Assembly (NCBI RefSeq): GCF_009746585.1
Contig: NZ_WRPO01000017.1
Location: forward strand, 1-64,000
Source: Novosphingobium aquimarinum
GTDB lineage: Bacteria > Pseudomonadota > Alphaproteobacteria > Sphingomonadales > Sphingomonadaceae
Reading direction: 5' to 3'
DNA length: 64,000 nt
The notes under the pieces were generated by a model. The model had not been told where the DNA came from. It did not search any database and saw nothing but the letters and a program-made list of their open reading frames with translations. The number at the start of each line of letters is the position of its first letter. Within the stretch, counting starts at the first letter, position 1. Positions 55,935 through 64,000 of the stretch are shown here, piece after piece. The position numbers and the translations under genes are program-made.

Positions 55935-56093
55935 GAGTGTTAGGTTGCGGACCCAAAAGCGCGTCGCTTGTATACGGGTCCGTCCGATAGCCGCCCTTAT
56001 GGAAATACGTCGGCGTCCTCGCCCGACTTGTCTCGCCCTCGCAATAGGCGCTAAGCTGGAAACAAGATTCCGTCGCACGCGAGACATTTCCTT

Positions 56094-59537
<3,444 letters not shown>

Positions 59538-59650
59538 ATTTCCGGGGGGTGGGGACAGCCTGCGGTTGCCTCGCCCCCCTACACATGAACGAAGCTGAGG
59601 CTTGTCGTCTTAGTCCGGCCTACCTTGACCGGAATGAAACCGCTTAACAA

Positions 59651-59726
59651 TGGTGGGCGGTGAGGGGCTCGAACCCCCGACCCTCTCGGTGTAAACGAGA
59701 TGCTCTACCAACTGAGCTAACCGCCC
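59651..59726 (-). tRNA. valT: tRNA-Val (anticodon TAC)
   Basis: A 76-nt cloverleaf on the minus strand: acceptor GGGCGGT with ACCGCCC, D arm GCTC/GAGC, anticodon loop TTTACAC, T loop GTTCGAGCC, and encoded CCA. No integrase or target duplication is next to it. Confidence 0.96.
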
Positions 59727-59985
59727 TCGCCCGGTTTCCTGGGCGTTTCCCGACTTCGATCTTCTGGCCTCTCATCGGATGGTCAGAACGTGTACGGAGC
59801 GCCAGCGATCCGCTTCGCCATGTATGGCCTTTCCGATCCGAGTCAGGATGGATCTGAGAGGTTCCAGATGCCGTACATTCCACTCCGCGTACGTCAACGT
59901 GTTTTCTTCATCATGCGCTGACCGGGGCTGCCCGGCTATCGGGCCGTCGGCAGCAACCCAGAACAACGATCCTGCAGAGTTCTAC

Positions 59986-61188
59986 TCACGCATAAGATGC
60001 CGCGGGCTGAGGAGCGGCGCATCGTTGTTCGGTCGAAAGGCTGCTCGAAACAGATACTCTGTTTCGCCCAGCGGCCTTTGCGGCATAGAGCGCCATGTCC
60101 GATCGTCTCCCCAGGTCGGAAAGCTGATCGCCGGCCTCAAATTCGGCCACGCCAAAAGAGGCGGTAACGATCCTGGTCTCGTCGCAACTCACTCGAAGCG
60201 TCCTGGCAATCAGGATCCTGATCGTCTCCGCGATCTGGCGGGCGTCCTCTGCCGTTCGGCCTGACAGAAGCAAGGCGAATTCCTCGCCCCCCATCCTGGC
60301 GACCTGGTCCCGATCTTCGAGGTTTTCCGTCAACAACGCGGCAAGCGCGACGATAACCCTGTCCCCCTCGGCATGGCCATATCCGTCATTGATCGCCTTG
60401 AAGCGGTCGACATCCAGAGTGACGTAGGCAAGGGGCTCGCCGCTACGCCTCGCTCTCTCGACCGCGCGAACCGCATGCTTCTCGAATCCTCGACGATTGA
60501 GGACACCGGACAAGGGATCGGTTTCGGAACGAGCCACCATTTCGATCGTCACGTCGCGCATGATGACCAGCATCAGCACGAGAGCGAGGGCGATCAGCGC
60601 GACCGCACCGATCGTCTGCGATACGGCGGCATACTGCGACGCGATGTAATTCTGCGGTCCATCCGCCGCACCGATCGTTCTCGCAATGGCGGGCTTCGAA
60701 AGGCAAGCAAGCGCGACGAGACCACTCACGCCTATCAGAAGCCTGTCGAGCAACGTCCGCCGGCCGGAACGCAGGACCACGGCGATCATCAGCAGATGCA
60801 TCGCGACGTACGGCAATTGATAAAGAACAAGGCGGGGTGTCGAGCCGTAGGGCCAGGTCAGGAGGAACGGGATCGACACGATCGCGCCGGCCCAGACGAT
60901 ACCCAAGGCCAGGCTCGGCCATCGCACGCGGTAATGGGACGCCAAACCCTTGAGACCGAAGGTGAGGGCCAGAAGATAGACCAGATAAATGGCGATGCCA
61001 GTGACCGCCGGCCTAGCAAACCACGGAAGACTGAACTCCAGAGCGACATCGAGAACCCCGACGCCGTATGCCGCCGCCAACCAACGCGCCCCGCGAACCG
61101 CGGGATTGGTCGCTGCGAAAACCGCGAATGCGACAGCAAACAAAGCGGCGACCGACACGTTGATGATGAGGATAAAGGCGGCTGTCAT
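59986..61188 (-). CDS. Membrane diguanylate cyclase (GGDEF)
   Basis: 400 residues. The first ~200 hold about six membrane spans (for example LIINVSVAALFAVAFAVFAA, YLVYLLALTFGL, ALIALALVLMLVIM). The GGDEF domain (about 225-385) has ETDPLSGVLNRRGFE, DVDRFKAINDGYGH and the active loop MGGEEFALLL, so cyclic-di-GMP synthesis is expected. At the inhibitory site the Arg nine residues before GGEEF is Glu (E-D-R-D), so product inhibition through RxxD is probably lost. The ATG at 61186-61188 begins the membrane region. Confidence 0.92.
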   Translation of the reverse strand: MTAAFILIINVSVAALFAVAFAVFAATNPAVRGARWLAAAYGVGVLDVALEFSLPWFARPAVTGIAIYLVYLLALTFGLKGLASHYRVRWPSLALGIVWAGAIVSIPFLLTWPYGSTPRLVLYQLPYVAMHLLMIAVVLRSGRRTLLDRLLIGVSGLVALACLSKPAIARTIGAADGPQNYIASQYAAVSQTIGAVALIALALVLMLVIMRDVTIEMVARSETDPLSGVLNRRGFEKHAVRAVERARRSGEPLAYVTLDVDRFKAINDGYGHAEGDRVIVALAALLTENLEDRDQVARMGGEEFALLLSGRTAEDARQIAETIRILIARTLRVSCDETRIVTASFGVAEFEAGDQLSDLGRRSDMALYAAKAAGRNRVSVSSSLSTEQRCAAPQPAASYA

Positions 61189-61267
61189 CGAACTCTCGAA
61201 TCGTGATGGCCGAGGGCCTATGTGAGAAGTCCGCACATTTCGTGAAGATCGGCGGCAGAATGGCTCG

Positions 61268-61657
61268 GTGAGCGGCAAACGGATCAAGGTGTTCTTCGAC
61301 GGCGGCTGCCGTCCCAATCCCGGCCGGATCGAGGCTGCGGTGGTGATACGCGGCATGACGTATCGCTTCGATGATCTCGGCTATGGCAGCAACGCGGATG
61401 CCGAGTGGCTGGCGCTGATCCGGGCGGTGACCGTCGCGAGCTCTGTCGGACTGGCGCAGGTCGAACTTGTCGGCGACGCGAAGGATATCGTCCGGCGCGC
61501 GCGGGCGATCCTGAACGAGGGCGCGGCCACGTCGGGACATGCGGTGGCGTTTCGGGCTGCCGTCCACGCAGCGGCGCCGATGCGGGTCGACGTCCGCTGG
61601 ATCAAGCGACAGCAGAACCTAGCAGGGATTGCGCTGGCCGCGCGCCATCCCCGCTGA
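61268..61657 (+). CDS. RNase H-like protein, last acidic residue missing
   Basis: 129 residues from a GTG. KVFFDGGCRPNPGRIE, the Glu in ADAEWLALIRAV and VGDAKDIVRRA match the first three carboxylates of RNase HI. The fourth motif would be Asn-x-x-Ala-Asp; here it is QQNLAGIALAARH, with Gly/Ile in place of Asp. It could be an inactive paralogue or a nucleic-acid binder. Its start lies about 80 bases from the divergent diguanylate cyclase start. Confidence 0.8.
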   Translation: MSGKRIKVFFDGGCRPNPGRIEAAVVIRGMTYRFDDLGYGSNADAEWLALIRAVTVASSVGLAQVELVGDAKDIVRRARAILNEGAATSGHAVAFRAAVHAAAPMRVDVRWIKRQQNLAGIALAARHPR

Positions 61658-61725
61658 GGGCCCGCTGAGAGAGCGAGTGGGGGCATGGGAGTGCGTAGCG
61701 CCGAAGCCCCCGCAGTCGACGTCAG

Positions 61726-62670
61726 CTAAGCGCCGCGGCGCGTCCGCTTGGCCGCGTAGAGCGCGGCGTCCGCGCGGACGAACAACTCCTCGGCATCGTA
61801 AAGATACGGATTGGGCGGGGTGGCGATACCGGTCGACGCCGCGATTGCGAGCATCTGCCCTTGCCATAGCACCGGCGCATTCAGGAGCTTGTGAAACTCC
61901 TTCAACTGGCGCTCGAGCGATCCGAGCGGACTGCCTGCGCCCACGATCACCGCGAATTCGTCGCCGCCGATGCGGGCGGTAAGCAGCGCTTGCGGAAAGC
62001 TCGCGGACAGTCGCTCGGCGAAGACCCGGAGGCAAGTGTCGCCGGCGGCGTGACCGAACCGGTCGTTGATCTCCTTGAATCCGTCTAGGTCGAAGAGCAG
62101 CAGCGCTCCCACCGGCGCCAGGACGGCGAACGTGTTGGTTCGGTTGAGGAAGCGGCTTTCATACGCAGCGCGATTGGCCAATCCGGTGAGCACATCGTTT
62201 TCCGCGCGCTGCCGCATCTCCTCCCAGCGCAACTTCTCCTCGGTGATATCCTGCTTCAGTCCGTGGAGCCGCGGCGCTTGTCCCGCCTGCTTCACCATCT
62301 CGCCGGTCAGCCGCATCCATCGGCGGGCGCCATCAGCGGCCACGATCTGCGCATCGAGCGTGAAGGTCCCGCAACGGGCGATCGCCTGACTGCGCAAGCG
62401 TAGCATCGCCTCGCGGGATTCCTCTGCATACATGTCGACGATCTCTCGCCGATCGATGGGGGCGCCGGCCGGCAGCCCGAACAGATCGTAGACACCCGGC
62501 GTCCAGCTCAGACGCTCGTCGGGCAAGGTGCATGACCAGGCGCCCACTCTCGCCAATGCCATGGCCCGTTCGAGAAGAGGATCGATGCATGCGACCGGCT
62601 GCTGCTCTGGCGAAGCCGAACAGATCTGCTCCGGAACAGGGGCATAGGCGTGCCGCGCATGCAATGACAT
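61726..62670 (-). CDS. PAS-GGDEF diguanylate cyclase
   Basis: 314 residues, soluble. Residues 35-145 look like a PAS/PAC domain (GAWSCTLPDERLSWTPGVYDL, RLHGLKQDITEEKLRWEEM). The cyclase has DVLTGLANRAAYESRFL, LLFDLDGFKEINDRFGHAAGD and ARIGGDEFAVIVG, active by sequence. There is no RxxD inhibitory site. The PAS ligand is unknown. Two of the four genes at the right end of the window make c-di-GMP. Confidence 0.93.
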   Translation of the reverse strand: MSLHARHAYAPVPEQICSASPEQQPVACIDPLLERAMALARVGAWSCTLPDERLSWTPGVYDLFGLPAGAPIDRREIVDMYAEESREAMLRLRSQAIARCGTFTLDAQIVAADGARRWMRLTGEMVKQAGQAPRLHGLKQDITEEKLRWEEMRQRAENDVLTGLANRAAYESRFLNRTNTFAVLAPVGALLLFDLDGFKEINDRFGHAAGDTCLRVFAERLSASFPQALLTARIGGDEFAVIVGAGSPLGSLERQLKEFHKLLNAPVLWQGQMLAIAASTGIATPPNPYLYDAEELFVRADAALYAAKRTRRGA

Positions 62671-62903
62671 CCGGTGTCGATAGGCGCACAGCGGTTAAGA
62701 CGCAGTGTATCCGCGCGAGAGCATGGTTAGCGCGCTGACTGGGATAAACGGACCTTCATGCGGGATGCTCTCCCTGCCCGGAGGATTCTTACGCTGCCGT
62801 CGCAGGAAAGATGGCGGCGGCACGGGCCCGTAATTCGCGCAAAAATTCCATGTAAGATCCATGCGCCGTGCGGATCGATTTGCGCGGGGCTTCCTGCCCC
62901 CTC

Positions 62904-63890
62904 TCAAGCGGCCAAGCGGGCACCCGCGCCGATCTCGTCGAAATAGCGGGCCATGGCGTTCGCTGCCTTTTCGCTGAGCGTAATGAAGGCGCGGCGGCGA
63001 TCGGTATCGTCGCATTGCCGCTCGAACAGTCCGGCTTCGACCATTTGCGTGAACCAGCGCAGCGCAGTGGTGGGCGGAACGTCGGCGGCAATGCACAGCG
63101 AGGTTACCGAGACGCGGGCATGTTCGGCGCGCGCGGCGGTGAGATCGAGCAGCATGTCCCAAGCCGGATCGGCGAACAGATCGCCTTCGAAGAAGCGACC
63201 GCGCAACCGGCGGTGCTTGATGATCGAGCGCACCAGCCGCGGATCCGGCAAAGGCGGCCGGATCGAGCGCAGCGCCGTGTGTCCCGCATGCTCGTCGACG
63301 CGCGTGGCGGCGGGGCCGGGCGCGGACTTCAAGGCGACGGGGGTTCCGGCGAGGCGATCGATGCGGCTGGCGATCTGCCCGACTTGCTCGGTCAGTCGCA
63401 GCAGCATCAAGCGATCCTCCTCGGACAATTCACGCAGGCGGCCGGACGGAAAGCCGGCGAGGACTTGCCCCAGCGCGATCACGCGATCGGCGCGGCTCGG
63501 ATCGACGAGGAACTGCGGCGAGGAAGCATCCATGCAGGCGAAAACCGAATCGAGCGCCTCGACCGAGGTCGACACCAAGATCCGCGCGCCGCTTCGAGCC
63601 GCCCGCATGTCGAGCCGGGCCAATGCGGCGAGGCACGCGGCATCGGCGACCGGGCAATCGACCAGAACCACGTCGCCCAGCGACCGCGGGCCGCCGGTGA
63701 GCAAGGCCGAGAGATTGTCGATCGCCATCACTCGCAGCCCTGCGGCCCCCGCATCCTCGCGCGCGGCATCGCGCACGTGGCCCCGATCGGCATAGACCGA
63801 CAGCGAGACGGGAATTCCCGCAGTGTCGCTGTGCGTCGCGTCGTAAATCAGATCAGACTTCGGCCCGGCTTCGTATGCATTCTGGAACAT
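62904..63890 (-). CDS. Pseudo-receiver plus MarR-type winged-helix regulator
   Basis: 328 residues from the ATG at 63888-63890 with GGAGG at good distance. Residues 25-140 have a receiver-like alternation (VVLVDCPVADAACLAALARL) but lack the paired acidic start. The C-terminal ~120 residues are a MarR-like winged helix (ARVSVTSLCIAADVPPTTALRW, DTDRRRAFITLSEKAANAM). Between them is a short coiled-coil (LMLLRLTEQVGQIASRIDRL). A transcription factor with a signal-input domain is likely. The target is not apparent; the region upstream, to the window end, is AT-rich and may contain its own operator. Confidence 0.85.
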   Translation of the reverse strand: MFQNAYEAGPKSDLIYDATHSDTAGIPVSLSVYADRGHVRDAAREDAGAAGLRVMAIDNLSALLTGGPRSLGDVVLVDCPVADAACLAALARLDMRAARSGARILVSTSVEALDSVFACMDASSPQFLVDPSRADRVIALGQVLAGFPSGRLRELSEEDRLMLLRLTEQVGQIASRIDRLAGTPVALKSAPGPAATRVDEHAGHTALRSIRPPLPDPRLVRSIIKHRRLRGRFFEGDLFADPAWDMLLDLTAARAEHARVSVTSLCIAADVPPTTALRWFTQMVEAGLFERQCDDTDRRRAFITLSEKAANAMARYFDEIGAGARLAA

Positions 63891-64000
63891 CGACTCGCCT
63901 CCTGTCCAAATACGCGAACAGGATGAGAACAAAACGGGACTAAGTCAAGAAACCTATGGACTATTCGCGTGAGTACTTGGTGGGAGCCAGCCGGATAGTT

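Noticed and set aside
59772..59966. A 64-codon minus-strand frame between tRNA-Val and the diguanylate cyclase
   Set aside because: The text looks mildly protein-like but has only a TTG-type start, no clear ribosome site and no recognised family.

Overview
The window looks like chromosomal DNA from a Sphingomonadales alphaproteobacterium (a Novosphingobium, Sphingomonas or Erythrobacter-like organism). The evidence is high G+C coding sequence, class I polyhydroxyalkanoate (PHA) genes, the N-extended RibA type, a PEP-CTERM protein, LptF/LptG followed by a desaturase, and dispersed inverted repeats of the GTCATGCTGAAC/GTTTCAGCATCCAT kind that I associate with sphingomonads. No phage structural genes, rRNA or CRISPR arrays are visible. 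Species cannot be fixed from the sequence alone.

Bases 1-5109 are the tRNA-proximal end of a genomic island in the 3' end of a tRNA-Gly(CCC) gene. Next to the tRNA lies a P4-type tyrosine integrase whose last part, including the catalytic tyrosine, is out of frame. Beyond it is AT-richer cargo: one very large protein in two overlapping frames, with a PD-(D/E)XK nuclease signature at its C-terminus. The junction of the two frames is a perfect X_XXY_YYZ heptamer (CCCTTTC). The other end of the island is outside the window, and the first bases carry a 36-bp perfect palindrome.

Bases 5.4-16.4 kb are ordinary chromosome. In order they hold HU, a YjbQ/cytochrome b/molybdopterin oxidoreductase operon, a TPR lipoprotein facing a PEP-CTERM protein that has a clear sigma-54 promoter, wecB-wecC for UDP-ManNAc uronate, a response regulator, dcd, DoxX, a DJ-1/PfpI protein and an LLM flavin oxidoreductase. 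Bases 16.4-28.5 kb hold acs, a transmembrane Ser/Thr kinase with an unusual HRDLAPDN catalytic loop and a secreted partner, a TPR-glycosyltransferase fusion, an M13-like peptidase, tRNA-Cys and mobA.

Bases 28.5-47 kb hold an aminotransferase, phaC, a phasin with an AT-hook/histone-like N-terminus under a strong promoter flanked by TTGC..GCAA boxes, clpS, a MAPEG protein, lptF-lptG, a desaturase, a GNAT-like acyltransferase candidate, YqgE, a lone 2Fe-2S subunit with arsC, a PmtA-like methyltransferase, lipB with a small lipoprotein, a mocA-xdhC pair, an L,D-transpeptidase and phaZ. PHA synthesis, granule coating and mobilisation are therefore all encoded within 17 kb.

Bases 47-64 kb hold an ABC exporter, uppP, ppk2, rpmG, lolA, a candidate sRNA with terminator, xth-ribA (RibA apparently starting at CTG), an AT-richer lysE-type exporter, a CitE-like lyase, a 1147-residue TolB-propeller/amidohydrolase, tRNA-Val, two diguanylate cyclases flanking an RNase H-like protein, and a pseudo-receiver/MarR regulator. 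Much of the right half serves envelope biogenesis (LptFG, LolA, UppP, exporter, L,D-transpeptidase).
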